Below, piece after piece: positions 1-10,221 of a DNA stretch of 64,000 nucleotides (positions are counted from its first letter, which is position 1; the number at the start of each line of letters is the position of its first letter). Both the position numbers and the translations under genes were made by a program. The DNA comes from Bacillus sp. NEB1478 (GTDB taxonomy: Bacteria > Bacillota > Bacilli > Bacillales > Fictibacillaceae). The stretch lies in the NCBI RefSeq assembly GCF_031582965.1, contig NZ_CP134049.1, positions 806,001 to 870,000 on the forward strand, in the 5' to 3' direction. The notes under the pieces are model-generated. The model worked only from the letters and a program-made list of their open reading frames with translations, did no database searches and was not told the origin of the DNA.

Positions 1-339
1 GAATAGAGCAATACCGATAATGAATGAAGCGACAACAATCGCCCACTGAATTTTCTTTTCGCCAAATTTTTCAATCAAAGTTATGGCTATACGCTGTGCG
101 CCGCCTGCGTCAGCAATCAGCTTACCTAGCATTGCACCAAGTCCAAAAATGAGAGCTAAATGACCAAGGGTACCTCCTAATCCAGCTTCAATCGATTTTA
201 CAATGTTATCAAGCGGCATTCCAAGTGCTAATGCAACACCAAATGAAACGATGATTAAAGAAATAAATGTATTTAATTTGAAATACATGATTAATAAAAG
301 TAACGCTAAAATTCCGCAAGCAACTATAAATAATGGCAT
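1..339 (-). CDS. gntP: Gluconate permease GntP, N-terminal part (cut by window edge)
   Basis: Only the first 113 codons are present; the gene runs off the left edge. The product begins [15 protein letters not shown] and contains [15 protein letters not shown], the conserved early region of GntP-family gluconate:H+ symporters (polytopic inner-membrane proteins). The ATG at 339 follows an AGGGGGATTATT ribosome-binding site. It lies 22 bp behind gntK in the same direction, the gntR-gntK-gntP order of Bacillus, so it should import gluconate for the kinase. Family assignment is by recognition of the N-terminus; the rest of the protein cannot be judged. Confidence 0.88.
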   Translation of the reverse strand, partial: MPLFIVACGILALLLLIMYFKLNTFISLIIVSFGVALALGMPLDNIVKSIEAGLGGTLGHLALIFGLGAMLGKLIADAGGAQRIAITLIEKFGEKKIQWAIVVASFIIGIALF

Positions 340-361
340 GATAATAATCCCCCTAAATGTA

Positions 362-1939
362 CTATTTTTTGCTTAAGTTTCGTTGATAAGCAGCAATTCG
401 TGAATAATCTTCTTCTAATTTTCTCGATAGGCTGATGAAAATCGGCAATAATTCTCTATATTCTTTTACCGCGTCTTCATTTGGTGTATGTGTATAGGTG
501 TTGCCGATCATTTGAGAAGCGGCATCAAAAGAATCGATTTTCCCAATAGCATACAGACCGAGAATACAAGCACCTAGACATGAACTTTCGTAAACCTCAG
601 GAACAACTACATTTGCATCGAAAATATCAGACATCATTTGACGCCAAATTTCCGATCTTGCGAAGCCTCCAGTTGCTTGAATACGGGTCACAGGTTCATC
701 CATGCATTCTACTAAAGCCAAAAACACGGTGTATAGATTATAAATCACCCCTTCCAAAGCCGCTCTGATCATATGCTCTTTCTTATGCGAAAGCGTTAAT
801 CCGAAGAATGAACCTCTGACATCCGAGTTCCATAATGGTGCACGTTCACCGGCAAGAAATGGGTGGAATAACAAACCATCAGCGCCTGGTCTCACTCGTT
901 CAGCAATTTTCGTCAGGATTTCATAAGGATCGATCCCTAATCGTTTTGCCGTTTCGAGCTCGGATGCTGCAAATTCATCTCGGATCCAGCGAAGTACAAC
1001 ACCGCCGTTATTGACAGGACCGCCAATGACCCAATGATTTTCGGTTAAAGCGTAGCAAAAAATTCTGCCCTTTTTGTCCGTTTGCGGCTTATCGATAATC
1101 GTTCGAATCGCACCACTTGTACCAATCGTAACGGCGATTTCACCTTTTTGAATCGCATTGACACCTAAGTTAGATAACACGCCATCACTAGCCCCAATAA
1201 CGAACGGCGTTTGAGAATCGATACCCATCTGCTTCGCCAATTCTAGCTGACAGTTTTTAAAAATCGACGTTGTCGGCACGATTGAAGATAATTGATCCCG
1301 TGATATGCCGGCGATGTTTAAAGCTTCTTCATCCCAATTCAAAGTATTGAGATTCATCATACCCATCGCAGAAGCTAAGGAATGATCGACAACATATTCG
1401 TTAAAAAGCTTTTTGAAGATATATTCTTTAATCCCAATATATTTTTTCGTTTTATCTGCAATTTCGGGCTGTTCATTTACAAGCCAGGCAATTTTGCTTA
1501 ATGGCGACATTGGATGAATGGGTGTCCCCGTCCGTCTATAAACCTCATGCCCATTAAGCTCATCTTTTATTTTACGCGCCCAGCTCTCACTGCGATTATC
1601 AGCCCAAGTGATACAAGGAGTTAGAGGCTGATCGTTTTCGTCCATAGCAATTACACTATGCATAGCACTGCTGAACGAAATAAACGAGATCTCATTTTGA
1701 GAACAGTCTGATTGCTTAACCACATTTGAAAGGGCTTGCAAAACAGTTTGGAAAATTTGTTCTGGATCTTGTACAGCTGTTGAAATATCCGGTGTATGAA
1801 GGGGATAGCCAATATTTTCTTGGGAGATGACCTTCCCGTTTTCATTAAATAAAACAGCTTTTGTACTTGTCGTTCCGATGTCGACACCTATCATGTAGCT
1901 AGTCTTTTCTCGTTTATGTGTACCGTCGATATCAGTCAT
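362..1939 (-). CDS. gntK: Gluconokinase (FGGY family)
   Basis: Phosphorylates D-gluconate with ATP to 6-phosphogluconate, feeding the pentose phosphate pathway. The 525-residue product has the FGGY phosphate-binding loop [10 protein letters not shown] (residues 18-27), TWADNR near 112, [11 protein letters not shown] in the middle (Asp of this motif is the family catalytic base) and the C-terminal [12 protein letters not shown] nucleotide region; it is nearly colinear with Bacillus subtilis GntK. The ATG at 1939 is preferred because AAAAGGAG lies about 8 nt upstream, inside the end of gntR; an internal Met16 would give the shorter N-terminus usual elsewhere. Second gene of the gnt operon, 5 bp after gntR. 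Confidence 0.96.
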   Translation of the reverse strand: MTDIDGTHKREKTSYMIGVDIGTTSTKAVLFNENGKVISQENIGYPLHTPDISTAVQDPEQIFQTVLQALSNVVKQSDCSQNEISFISFSSAMHSVIAMDENDQPLTPCITWADNRSESWARKIKDELNGHEVYRRTGTPIHPMSPLSKIAWLVNEQPEIADKTKKYIGIKEYIFKKLFNEYVVDHSLASAMGMMNLNTLNWDEEALNIAGISRDQLSSIVPTTSIFKNCQLELAKQMGIDSQTPFVIGASDGVLSNLGVNAIQKGEIAVTIGTSGAIRTIIDKPQTDKKGRIFCYALTENHWVIGGPVNNGGVVLRWIRDEFAASELETAKRLGIDPYEILTKIAERVRPGADGLLFHPFLAGERAPLWNSDVRGSFFGLTLSHKKEHMIRAALEGVIYNLYTVFLALVECMDEPVTRIQATGGFARSEIWRQMMSDIFDANVVVPEVYESSCLGACILGLYAIGKIDSFDAASQMIGNTYTHTPNEDAVKEYRELLPIFISLSRKLEEDYSRIAAYQRNLSKK

Positions 1940-1944
1940 TTTTG

Positions 1945-2679
1945 TTACTCCTTTTCTTGTTCCCTCGCTCTAGATAGCATTTGTTGTGACATCCAAAGGT
2001 CATCTACTTTTCCTTGAACATCATCAAAGTTTTGGTGAAGCGATTGAATCATGATGTCTCTATTTTTTGTTTTGATGGCTTCAATATAGAGTTCATGGTT
2101 TTTTACGATACGAGAAAGATCATCATATTTTTTACTAAAATGCATTCTCATTGATAACAGGATAAAGCTCTCCATAACGGGCTTAGTATTACTCCAGATC
2201 ATCGTGATATAGGAATGATCAATAGCGCGGATAATCGTTTCATGGAATAAAACATCCTGAAATGCAAATTCATCAGCATCTCTGTATTTGATAGCGATGA
2301 GCATCATTTCTAAAATTTTATTAAGCTCTCTCACTACTTCGGATGTGTCTATTTTTACAAGCCGTTCAAAAACAAACGTTTCAATAAGCAGCCGAACATC
2401 ATAGATTTCTTCTACTTCTTTTTCTGTAATTCCAGTAACTACAGCACCCATTCTTTCTAATCGAATAAGGTTTTCGTTTGCCAATACCTTTAAGGCATCA
2501 CGAATCGGTGAACGGCTTACATTGTATTCCGCTGCAAGTTTATTTTCAGATAATATGGTACCGCTTTCAATTATGCCTGAAATAATACGCATTCTAAGCT
2601 CGCATGCGACACGATCACCAGCGGAAGCTTTAGATAGCCATTTTGCAGGATATAAAAGTTCTTTAGATTCGCTCATCAT
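1945..2679 (-). CDS. gntR: Gluconate operon repressor GntR
   Basis: GntR/FadR-type repressor (244 aa) that releases its operator when gluconate is present. The N-terminal winged helix spans about residues 45-85 (SVSRSP-like recognition segment NVSRSPIRDALKVL), followed by an all-helical FCD effector domain. It closely follows B. subtilis GntR in length and sequence. Two adjacent ATGs are possible (2679 and 2676); AAGGAGATGA sits immediately upstream. It is the first gene of the operon and is preceded by its own 14-bp palindromic operator, implying autoregulation. Confidence 0.95.
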   Translation of the reverse strand: MMSESKELLYPAKWLSKASAGDRVACELRMRIISGIIESGTILSENKLAAEYNVSRSPIRDALKVLANENLIRLERMGAVVTGITEKEVEEIYDVRLLIETFVFERLVKIDTSEVVRELNKILEMMLIAIKYRDADEFAFQDVLFHETIIRAIDHSYITMIWSNTKPVMESFILLSMRMHFSKKYDDLSRIVKNHELYIEAIKTKNRDIMIQSLHQNFDDVQGKVDDLWMSQQMLSRAREQEKE

Positions 2680-2704
2680 TCATCTCCTTGAGAAATACGA
2701 GTAT

Positions 2705-2718
2705 ACTTGTATACAAGT
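2705..2718. promoter_or_regulatory. GntR operator
   Basis: ACTTGTATACAAGT is a perfect 14-bp palindrome at the expected transcription start. It matches the ATACTTGTATACAAGTAT-type operator known for the B. subtilis gnt operon, so binding of GntR here would block initiation. Confidence 0.85.
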
Positions 2719-2719
2719 T

Positions 2720-2747
2720 ATTATAGTACACACATTTGAAAATGCAA
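2720..2747 (-). promoter_or_regulatory. SigA promoter of gntRKP
   Basis: On the minus strand TTGCAT (2747-2742) is followed after 16 nt by a perfect TATAAT (2725-2720). It sits about 40 bp upstream of gntR; the GntR palindrome lies just downstream of the -10 and a cre-like site covers the -35. Confidence 0.75.
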
Positions 2748-2756
2748 GCGCTTTTA
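2743..2756. promoter_or_regulatory. Catabolite-responsive element (cre) candidate of the gnt operon
   Basis: TGCAAGCGCTTTTA matches 12 of 14 positions of the cre consensus TGWAANCGNTNWCA and overlaps the -35 box of the gnt promoter. CcpA repression of gluconate use by glucose is established in Bacillus; its use of this particular site is inferred. Confidence 0.5.
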
Positions 2757-2918
2757 TAAAATGGAAAAATAAACTATTTTTGATTAGTGGATCGGATCGA
2801 TTTTGTTGAGAAGTCTGGTGAGAATGCTATCATTGTGGAGAAGGACATATTAAGAGGGTCTAGAATTTTGTTAAAAAAGGTAATATACAAATATGACAAA
2901 TGTAAAAAGGTTGATTCG

Positions 2919-4394
2919 ATGTCTAATAGAGATGAAAAAATAAAAACGGGCTGGAGCTTGGAAAACAGTTATTCCCGATTACCGAAAACATTTTTCACCC
3001 AAACCCAGCCGAATCCAGTACCTTCGCCAAAATTGATTATCCTCAATGAACCATTAGCAGAATCACTGGGACTGGATCCAAATGAACTCCGAGGTGAAGA
3101 GGGTTTAGCAGTGTTTGGAGGTAACCACTTTCCTGAAAGTGCGACATCTCTTGCACAAGCCTATGCTGGGCATCAATTCGGACATTTTACAAAATTAGGA
3201 GACGGCCGGGCTATGATGATTGGCGAACAGATAACCCCTGAAGGCAATCGTGTTGATATTCAGCTAAAGGGTTCAGGCAGAACGCCATACTCCAGGGGCG
3301 GTGACGGAAGGGCAGCGCTTGGACCGATGCTTCGCGAATACATCATCAGTGAAGCGATGCACGCACTAGCCATACCAACTACTCGCAGCTTAGCAGTAGT
3401 CACAACGGGTGAAACGATCATCCGAGAAACGGAGCTTCCAGGTGCCATTCTAACACGGGTAGCCGCCAGTCATCTGCGGGTTGGGACGTTCGAATACGCT
3501 GCGCGATTTGGAACGGTGGATGATCTTAAAGCTTTGGCTGATTATGCATTAAAGCGCCATTATCCAGAAGTGGCAGAAAATGATGATCGCTATTTAAACT
3601 TGTTCAAAGAATTGATCAAGCGTCAGGCGTCGCTAATCGCTAAGTGGCAATTGGCTGGCTTTATTCATGGTGTGATGAACACGGACAACATGACGATCAG
3701 CGGTGAAACCATTGATTATGGTCCTTGTGCTTTCATGAATACGTATGATACAGCAACGGTTTTCAGTTCGATTGATGTTCAAGGACGTTATGCTTTTGGA
3801 AATCAGCCGAGTATTGCGGGATGGAATCTTGCCCGGTTCGCGGAATCCATATTACCGCTGCTGCATGAAGATCAAGAGAAGGCAGTCGAAATTGCCCAAA
3901 ACGCAATATCTGAATTTGGCAAGTTCTTTTATAGGAACTGGTTTACAGGCATGCGGGCAAAACTCGGGCTCTTTAATGAAGAGAATGAAGATGAATCGCT
4001 CATTGAAGATCTGCTGGAGCTGATGCACAAACATCGAGCTGACTATACGAATACTTTCCGTGCTTTAACTTTCGATTCAAAGGAAGGTACAGAACTGTTT
4101 GCTACTCCGGAATTTATTAAGTGGCACGAGAAATGGCAGGAGAGATTGGGCAGGCAGACGGAGTCAAAAACTGCTTCTAAAGAGCTGATGCAAAACAGCA
4201 ATCCTGCTGTAATACCGAGAAATCATCGTGTAGAAGAAGCCCTAAAAGCAGCAGAGGAAAAAGAAGACTACAGCGTGATGGAGAAACTCCTTGCAGTTCT
4301 TTCTAATCCTTACGCTCACTCACCTGAGCAGGAGGAATACACTGATCTGCCTCCTGATTCAGACCGGTCATATCGAACTTTTTGCGGTACATGA
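2919..4394 (+). CDS. selO: Protein adenylyltransferase SelO (YdiU family)
   Basis: SelO pseudokinases transfer AMP from ATP to Ser/Thr/Tyr of target proteins, linked in other bacteria to oxidative stress. The product carries the family landmarks in order: [56 protein letters not shown], and the metal/catalytic region HGVMNTDN followed by DYGPCAFM. The open frame extends to 2787, but the start at 2919 is chosen: AAAAAGG precedes it, the protein then has the usual 491-residue length starting before [13 protein letters not shown], and a plausible promoter (TTGAGA-16 nt-TATCAT, 2806-2833) lies inside the upstream extension. Monocistronic, with a terminator after it. Confidence 0.93.
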   Translation: MSNRDEKIKTGWSLENSYSRLPKTFFTQTQPNPVPSPKLIILNEPLAESLGLDPNELRGEEGLAVFGGNHFPESATSLAQAYAGHQFGHFTKLGDGRAMMIGEQITPEGNRVDIQLKGSGRTPYSRGGDGRAALGPMLREYIISEAMHALAIPTTRSLAVVTTGETIIRETELPGAILTRVAASHLRVGTFEYAARFGTVDDLKALADYALKRHYPEVAENDDRYLNLFKELIKRQASLIAKWQLAGFIHGVMNTDNMTISGETIDYGPCAFMNTYDTATVFSSIDVQGRYAFGNQPSIAGWNLARFAESILPLLHEDQEKAVEIAQNAISEFGKFFYRNWFTGMRAKLGLFNEENEDESLIEDLLELMHKHRADYTNTFRALTFDSKEGTELFATPEFIKWHEKWQERLGRQTESKTASKELMQNSNPAVIPRNHRVEEALKAAEEKEDYSVMEKLLAVLSNPYAHSPEQEEYTDLPPDSDRSYRTFCGT

Positions 4395-4413
4395 TTAAAT
4401 AAGTGGGAAAAAG

Positions 4414-4458
4414 GAAGACTCAAAAGTGATTTTTGCTCACTTCTGAGTCTTTTTTTGT
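4414..4458 (+). terminator. Terminator of selO
   Basis: AGACTCA-AAAGTGA pairs with TCACTT-CTGAGTCT across a short T-rich loop and is followed by seven T residues. Confidence 0.85.
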
Positions 4459-4552
4459 TCATTTTGCGTCATTTTGGTTTCTCCGTCATAAATTTAGGCT
4501 TTACGATCTGTTTAGAAGCTCTGTTTTTTATTTAATTCAACGGTAAATCCTA

Positions 4553-4640
4553 ATATATCCACGAAAAAGCGCAATATATCCGCGTTAATTTCAATAATTC
4601 CACGTTAATTTGCAAATAACCACGAACCGATTTTCGGCAA
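4553..4640. repeat. Intergenic array of ATATATCCACG units, 20-21 bp period (array 1)
   Basis: The gap between selO and the thioredoxin gene holds four degenerate units whose ...CCACG ends fall at 4563, 4584, 4604 and 4624: ATATATCCACG, ATATATCCGCG, ATAATTCCACG, AAATAACCACG. The spacing is 21, 20 and 20 bp. The array closes with CGATTTTCGGCAAAATC. A second array of the same units and closing sequence lies at 36067-36191. No gene or other signal was seen in the rest of 4459-4696. Function unknown. Confidence 0.7.
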
Positions 4641-4696
4641 AATCCGACGCCGACTCCAATTTCAACTCCAACAGCGAATTCATCTTAATGCACTTG

Positions 4697-5719
4697 TTAC
4701 CGTGCGGCATTCACAAATTCCGTCATCATGTCGTAGCTCATCGGTCCAATATGTTTTTCTTTGATCGTTCCTTTCGCATCTATTACAAATGTAGTTGGAA
4801 TAGTAACAGTTTTATAGATGTCTCCAACTGTTCCTGCAGAATCCAGAAGGACTGGAAAAGGCAGTTTGTAGTCTTTTGTAAATTTTTTCACATTACCTAC
4901 TGTATCACTATCTGTCAGATTAACAGCCAAAATCTCTATTTTTTCAGAGGAACGTTCATTATAAAATCTTACCATCTCAGGCATCTCTGCACGGCAAGGC
5001 GGGCACCAAGTGGCCCAGAAGTTCAATAACACCACTTTCCCTTTTAAGTCGGAAAGCTTTATGGTTTTTCCATCAAGGGTCTGGAGTCGGAAATCTGGTG
5101 CATGGTTGCCTGGATTCAACCCAGAAGCGGCTGTTTCGATAGCTGCTGTATCACTTTTTTTATCGCTAAAAGGTCCGTTTGTCACTACCGCAAAGAAAAG
5201 AGCGGTCACTAAGATTGAAACAACCGTTTTCTTTGGCTGAAAAGCACCAAGTATATATAAATAAATAGACAGAACAGCAAAAAATAAGGTAATCAATCCA
5301 TCTGATAAAAGGGTGTCACTGAAATAATGAGCTCCATAAAATACAGTGAAAAATAAGGTTAACCCTAAAACCCCGCAATAAAAAAGTCGGCTTCTCTCCA
5401 AATGTCTTTTTCCTGCTGCACATAAAAGGTATAGAACAGCAATAATCATGCCTACGATAATTCCTGTTTCACCCCCATTAAAATACAGGAGGTTCAACGG
5501 ATGTTTGAAAATGAGAAACGGATGCAGAACTGCGTAGCTAAATTTCCAAATGAACCAGAACATTACGATGGCATTGCTTAATACTTCACTCAGCTGTTTT
5601 TTATCATCCTCATTTTTAAGTTTTAAAGCTAATACTCCATAAGCCACTAGAACAGAACCTAGAATCGCTAGCCATACCACTTTTATAGGGAAAGATCCGA
5701 CCGTTATATAGTTCTCCAC
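4697..5719 (-). CDS. Membrane-anchored TlpA/ResA-like thioredoxin
   Basis: The C-terminal half (about residues 203-340) is a TlpA/ResA-type thioredoxin fold with active site W-C-P-P-C (Cys239 and Cys242), a cis-Pro region TIPTTFVID and the usual ILAVNLTDSD strand, so it is an extracytoplasmic thiol-disulfide reductase. The N-terminal 180 residues carry about six hydrophobic segments (near 12-33, 48-69, 84-100, 113-132, 139-157, 164-180), far more than the single anchor of ResA; HPFLIFKHPLNLLYFNGGETG is loosely reminiscent of Lgt-type membrane proteins. Start is GTG at 5719 with AAGGACGG upstream. Monocistronic. Partner protein unknown; the fused membrane module might deliver electrons or position the redox domain. 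Confidence 0.82.
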   Translation of the reverse strand: MENYITVGSFPIKVVWLAILGSVLVAYGVLALKLKNEDDKKQLSEVLSNAIVMFWFIWKFSYAVLHPFLIFKHPLNLLYFNGGETGIIVGMIIAVLYLLCAAGKRHLERSRLFYCGVLGLTLFFTVFYGAHYFSDTLLSDGLITLFFAVLSIYLYILGAFQPKKTVVSILVTALFFAVVTNGPFSDKKSDTAAIETAASGLNPGNHAPDFRLQTLDGKTIKLSDLKGKVVLLNFWATWCPPCRAEMPEMVRFYNERSSEKIEILAVNLTDSDTVGNVKKFTKDYKLPFPVLLDSAGTVGDIYKTVTIPTTFVIDAKGTIKEKHIGPMSYDMMTEFVNAAR

Positions 5720-5794
5720 GTTTTCACACCGTCCTTAACTTGTCCTATAATTCACTGTATCAAAGAATCAACTTATTTATTCCAAAATTGCTCA

Positions 5795-5832
5795 AAGAAA
5801 AACGGCGAAGGATATATACATCCTTCACCGCT
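5795..5832 (-). terminator. Terminator of chaA
   Basis: On the minus strand GGTGAAGGAT and ATCCTTCGCC form a 10-bp stem around TGTATAT, followed by TTTTTCTTT. Confidence 0.85.
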
Positions 5833-5845
5833 AAATGCTTTTCAT

Positions 5846-6901
5846 TTATAGAAGATAAAATCCAACACCCATGATGACATACGCTGCTAAAAGTGTAAGT
5901 CCTTCAAACCAGTTCGTGTCGCCATCACTTGTTAAGGTGATGGTTAAGAATACGGCAAGAACCATGGCGATAAGTTCAGGCAATGAGAAAACGAGCGACA
6001 TCGACTGTTGGAAAAAAAGTGAAATCAAGACGAGCACTGGTGCGACGAACATGGCAATTTGAAGAGTTGAGCCAATCGCAATCTCCACGGCTACGTTCAT
6101 TTTGTTTTTGTAGGCCATAATAATTGCGGATGCGTGCTCAGCTGCGTTACCGACAATTGCAACAATGATAACCCCGATAAACACTTCACTCCAGCCTAAC
6201 GTATGTCCAACCTCTTCAAAGGTATGTACGAGTTTTTCAGAAACATAAGCGACGGCAACTGTAGCAAGTGCCAGAATAGTAAGAGCTTTACCTTTACTCC
6301 ATTCAGCAATTTCTTCACCATGATCCTCATCGTGCTCAGAAACATAAACGCCTCGATGTGTAACAAGTTTAAATAATAATGCAGCGAGATAAAGGATGAT
6401 CATGATGACTGAAACCCAAACGCTCAGCGTAAGTGAATCCGCATCGTTCAGTTTATAAGAGAACACCTCAGGGAAAACAAGAGCAACGACTACTGCAAAA
6501 ATAAGAAGACCAGCGTTATGCCGTGCATCATGTATGTTGAACTTTTGCTGCTTATACTTCAGTCCGCCGACAAAAAAGGATAATCCTCCAACTAGTAAAA
6601 GGTTTCCTAGTACAGAACCCGTTAAAGAAGCTAACACTACACTTATGAGTCCTGCTTTTAAAGCAAAAATAGAAATAATAAGTTCAACAGCATTTCCAAA
6701 AGTAGCATTCAGCAATCCGCCTATTCTTGGTCCTGCAACGATTGCCAGACTTTCTGTAGCGCGTCCCATAATACCTGCGAGTGCAACGATCGTAGCACAG
6801 TAAATCACAAAAAGCATAACAGCCGGCCAGTGCATAAGGCTTCCAATAACAGATAGCGGTACACCGATAATGATAGCAAACATAAAGATGCGGTTAAACA
6901 A
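5846..6901 (-). CDS. chaA: Ca2+/H+ antiporter of the CaCA superfamily
   Basis: 351-residue, eleven-helix antiporter that exports Ca2+ in exchange for protons. The two inverted alpha-repeats are visible: GLLNATFGNAVELI (residues 62-75) and IVGNAAEHASAII (249-261), each with the conserved Asn/Glu cation ligands. An acidic cytoplasmic loop (SEHDEDHGEE, about 188-197) separates the halves, as in B. subtilis ChaA (YfkE), whose length is the same. Start ATG at 6901 has AAAGGACGG upstream. Monocistronic and divergent from the his operon. Confidence 0.93.
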   Translation of the reverse strand: MFNRIFMFAIIIGVPLSVIGSLMHWPAVMLFVIYCATIVALAGIMGRATESLAIVAGPRIGGLLNATFGNAVELIISIFALKAGLISVVLASLTGSVLGNLLLVGGLSFFVGGLKYKQQKFNIHDARHNAGLLIFAVVVALVFPEVFSYKLNDADSLTLSVWVSVIMIILYLAALLFKLVTHRGVYVSEHDEDHGEEIAEWSKGKALTILALATVAVAYVSEKLVHTFEEVGHTLGWSEVFIGVIIVAIVGNAAEHASAIIMAYKNKMNVAVEIAIGSTLQIAMFVAPVLVLISLFFQQSMSLVFSLPELIAMVLAVFLTITLTSDGDTNWFEGLTLLAAYVIMGVGFYLL

Positions 6902-7010
6902 TGATGATTCCGTCCTTTCTAAAACAGTATGTATTTCTTACCTAGATTTTTATTTACATACTATTCCCTAAAATCCTTTTTCTTAACGTCATTTAGTTTA
7001 GCATTTTGTG

Positions 7011-7039
7011 TTGACTTTATAAATAAGGACGTGTAGACT
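7011..7039 (+). promoter_or_regulatory. Candidate promoter of the his operon
   Basis: TTGACT (7011-7016), a 17-nt spacer and TAGACT (7034-7039) lie about 90 bp upstream of hisZ. The -10 is weak. I saw no T-box or terminator in the leader, so the mode of histidine control is not evident. Confidence 0.35.
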
Positions 7040-7127
7040 AACAGATAAATCTTTATCATGGTAGTATATTAGCGAACTAAAGTGTTTGTAAAATTAAGAA
7101 CTCTTTTCATATAAAGGATGAAGGTAA

Positions 7128-8312
7128 ATGTCAAAACCATTTGTATTCGAAAAGCCCGCAGGAATGAGGGATACACTGCCTGCTTTTTATCAAAAAAATG
7201 AAGAAATAAAAAATGTGATAAAAAATGAAATGGAAGCTTGGGGCTACCAGTTTATTCAAACACCAACATTGGAATATCACGATACAGTTGGAGAAGCTTC
7301 AGCCATTTTAGATCAGCAGCTATTTAAGCTTTTAGATATGGAAGGAAAAACACTCGTCTTGCGGCCAGATATGACCGCCCCGATCGCCAGGGTTGTGTCA
7401 TCAAGCATGAAAAATGTCGCTTATCCGATCCGTCTTGCGTATAGCTCGCCAGTTTTCAGAGCCCAGCAGCGTGAAGGGGGCAGACCTGCTGAATTCGAAC
7501 AGGTCGGCATCGAGCTGATTGGGGATGGAACGGCAAGTGCTGAAGCGGAGGCACTCGCATTAATGACAGAAGTAATTAAAAAGAGCGGGATTTCATCTTT
7601 TACAATTGCAGTCGGACATATCGGTTTCGTACAAGAACTGTTAGCTGAGATTTTAGGAAATGATAATCGAGCAGGAGAACTTCTGCGTTATTTAAATGAA
7701 AAAAATTATGTGGGATATGCTTCACACGTGAAAGAACTTCCTCTTTCATCGATCGACACACAGCGATTATTAAAACTACTCGATTTAAGAGGAGGAGCAG
7801 ACGTGTTGAAGGAGGCTGCGAAATTGTCTCCAAATGTTAAAGGACAGAGGGCGCTTGCAGAATTAAAAACACTGTACAGCTTGTTGGAAGATTATAATGC
7901 TTCGCAAAATATTGTCTTTGATTTTACATTGTTCAGTCATATGAGCTATTACACGGGAATCGTTTTTGAAGGATATGCAGCAGGTATTGGAGCACCCATT
8001 TCAAGCGGTGGCCGTTATGATGAATTGTTAAGCCGATTTGACCGTCACGCACCAGCAATCGGATTTGCCATTCGAATGGATTATTTAATAGAAGCTTTAG
8101 ACTACAGAAATGTATCTTTGAGACCGCAATGCATCTTGTTTACACCAGAACGAAGAAGAGAAGCATTGCAATGGGCGAAAGAAAAGAGAGAAAAAGGTAC
8201 TCAGATTGTCATGCAGGACCTTTCTGGTGTAGCGAACGTCGATGACTTCAGCAAACGTTTTGATGAAGTTCACTATTTAATAGGAAGTCAGCAAGGAGAG
8301 GACTTTTCATGA
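7128..8312 (+). CDS. hisZ: ATP phosphoribosyltransferase regulatory subunit HisZ
   Basis: HisZ is a catalytically dead histidyl-tRNA-synthetase paralogue that forms a hetero-octamer with short-form HisG and confers activity and histidine feedback. The 394-residue product starts [20 protein letters not shown] and has class II synthetase motifs [36 protein letters not shown] and [27 protein letters not shown] precedes the ATG. First gene of the his operon; its stop overlaps the hisG start by 4 bp (ATGA). Confidence 0.95.
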   Translation: MSKPFVFEKPAGMRDTLPAFYQKNEEIKNVIKNEMEAWGYQFIQTPTLEYHDTVGEASAILDQQLFKLLDMEGKTLVLRPDMTAPIARVVSSSMKNVAYPIRLAYSSPVFRAQQREGGRPAEFEQVGIELIGDGTASAEAEALALMTEVIKKSGISSFTIAVGHIGFVQELLAEILGNDNRAGELLRYLNEKNYVGYASHVKELPLSSIDTQRLLKLLDLRGGADVLKEAAKLSPNVKGQRALAELKTLYSLLEDYNASQNIVFDFTLFSHMSYYTGIVFEGYAAGIGAPISSGGRYDELLSRFDRHAPAIGFAIRMDYLIEALDYRNVSLRPQCILFTPERRREALQWAKEKREKGTQIVMQDLSGVANVDDFSKRFDEVHYLIGSQQGEDFS

Positions 8313-8953
8313 ATACAACTTTAACGATGGCGATGCCAAAAGGGAGAATATTTGAAGAAGCGGTAGATCTGTTAAGACAAGCGGGTTATCCTCTGCCTCC
8401 TGAATTTGATGAATCGAGAAAACTGATTATCGATGTTCCTGAGGCCGAATTACGTTTTATTCTAGCAAAACCGATGGATGTACCGACGTATGTTGAACAC
8501 GGAGTTGCCGATATCGGAATCGCAGGAAAAGACGTCATGCTGGAAGAAGAACGAGATGTATATGAAGTGCTCGATTTAAATATTTCTGCCTGCTATTTAG
8601 CAGTAGCGGGGCTCCCAGACGGCAATCATGAGAGGATCGCACCGAAAATCGCTTCCAAATATCCGAATGTAGCTGCTCACTATTTTAGAGAACAAGGCCA
8701 GCAAGTAGAAGTGATTAAACTGAATGGTTCGATAGAATTAGCGCCACTGATTGGATTGGCTGATCACATTGTGGATATCGTATCAACGGGCAGAACGTTA
8801 AAAGAGAATGGTCTTGTTGAACTCGAAAGAATTGCTGACATCACATCACGTCTAATTGTGAACCCGGCCAGTTATCGGCTGCATGCTGTCCGCATCAACG
8901 AAATGGTCGAACGGCTTCGGACACTTGTGGAAAGCAAGGGGGATAATGCATGA
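8309..8953 (+). CDS. hisG: ATP phosphoribosyltransferase, short form
   Basis: Catalyses the first step of histidine synthesis, ATP + PRPP to phosphoribosyl-ATP. At 214 residues it is the short form that lacks the C-terminal regulatory domain and needs HisZ, which is encoded immediately upstream. Motifs: [17 protein letters not shown] at the N-terminus, [16 protein letters not shown], and the PRPP-binding loop [14 protein letters not shown]. It overlaps hisZ by 4 bp and hisD by 4 bp, consistent with translational coupling. Confidence 0.97.
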   Translation: MNTTLTMAMPKGRIFEEAVDLLRQAGYPLPPEFDESRKLIIDVPEAELRFILAKPMDVPTYVEHGVADIGIAGKDVMLEEERDVYEVLDLNISACYLAVAGLPDGNHERIAPKIASKYPNVAAHYFREQGQQVEVIKLNGSIELAPLIGLADHIVDIVSTGRTLKENGLVELERIADITSRLIVNPASYRLHAVRINEMVERLRTLVESKGDNA

Positions 8954-10221
8954 AAATCCAGCCTGTCACAGAATTAAAAAGCCTTGCAAGAAGCGTCGAG
9001 CAAAATACGGAACAGCAGCGCAAAGCGGTACTGGATATTTTGCAGACTGTAAAAAACGAGGGTGATAAAGCCCTTTTTGATTATACAAAACAGTTTGATG
9101 GTGTATCTTTGGAATCACTAGAGGTTACAAAGGAAGAAATAGATGAAGCTCTCTCATCACTTGATCAAGAATTGGTAAACATTATAATTGAAGCAGCTGC
9201 CAACATTCGTGAATATCACGAAAAGCAAAAAAGACAATCTTGGTTTTTTACGAGAGAGGACGGAACTCTCCTAGGACAAAAATTAACACCGCTTGATTCA
9301 GTAGGTGTTTATGTTCCAGGCGGTACAGCAGCTTATCCATCATCTGTTTTAATGGGTGTAATACCAGCTGTTGTCGCTGGTGTTGAGGAGATCGTTTTAG
9401 TGTCGCCGCCAGGAAAAGATGGAAAGCTTCCATCGGCCGTTTTAGCTGCAGCTCATGTTGCTGGAGTTAAACGAATGTTTAAAATAGGCGGTGCCCAAGC
9501 GATTGGTGCATTAGCATACGGAACGGAAACTGTGCCTAAAATAGATAAAATCGTTGGACCGGGAAACATCTATGTAGCACTCGCGAAGCGAGAAGTTTTT
9601 GGCGTATGCGATATTGATATGATTGCAGGACCAAGTGAAATTGCGGTTCTTGCTGACGAAACAGCGAACGAAAAGTACATTGCCGCGGATCTATTGTCAC
9701 AAGCGGAACACGATCCCCGTTCAGCAGCAATCTTAGTAACAACATCACAGGAACTGGCTGAACAAGTTGCGGCAGAAGTTGAGGAGCAGCTTGCTAGTCT
9801 GCCAAGAAAAGATATCGTATCACAAGCTATAAAAGATTTTGGTGCAATTTATGTTGTAAACTCACTTGATGAAGGAACAGATGTAATTAATAAGATCGCT
9901 CCTGAACATCTAGAGATCATGACAAAAGACCCGATGAGTGTGCTCGGAAAAATAAAGCATGCAGGTGCAATTTTCCTTGGGGAATACAGTTCGGAGCCTG
10001 TTGGCGATTATTTTGCCGGCAGCAATCACGTATTGCCTACAAACGGTACAGCTCGTTTCTCGAGTCCGCTGAATGTGGATGATTATATGAAGAAATCGAG
10101 TGTGATCCGCTATAGTGAGCAGGCGATCAAAGAGAACGGGCATAAGATTTCTGCGTTTGCGCGTTTAGAGGGTCTTGAAGCACATGCCAGAGCAATTGAT
10201 GTTCGACTGGAGGAAAAATAA
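8950..10221 (+). CDS. hisD: Histidinol dehydrogenase
   Basis: Zn2+- and NAD-dependent enzyme oxidising L-histidinol to L-histidine in two steps. The 423-residue product contains [31 protein letters not shown], the zinc-ligand segment [10 protein letters not shown] (Gln and His), APEHLEIM and the second zinc segment [12 protein letters not shown] (Asp and His). The length is typical for the family. Start overlaps hisG by 4 bp; hisB begins directly at the following base. Confidence 0.97.
   Translation: MKIQPVTELKSLARSVEQNTEQQRKAVLDILQTVKNEGDKALFDYTKQFDGVSLESLEVTKEEIDEALSSLDQELVNIIIEAAANIREYHEKQKRQSWFFTREDGTLLGQKLTPLDSVGVYVPGGTAAYPSSVLMGVIPAVVAGVEEIVLVSPPGKDGKLPSAVLAAAHVAGVKRMFKIGGAQAIGALAYGTETVPKIDKIVGPGNIYVALAKREVFGVCDIDMIAGPSEIAVLADETANEKYIAADLLSQAEHDPRSAAILVTTSQELAEQVAAEVEEQLASLPRKDIVSQAIKDFGAIYVVNSLDEGTDVINKIAPEHLEIMTKDPMSVLGKIKHAGAIFLGEYSSEPVGDYFAGSNHVLPTNGTARFSSPLNVDDYMKKSSVIRYSEQAIKENGHKISAFARLEGLEAHARAIDVRLEEK

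Noticed and set aside
2787..2918. N-terminal extension of SelO to 2787
   Set aside because: No ribosome-binding site, no family similarity, and a probable promoter lies within it.
4610..5029. 139-residue plus-strand frame opposite the thioredoxin gene
   Set aside because: Antisense shadow of the thioredoxin domain; no ribosome-binding site.
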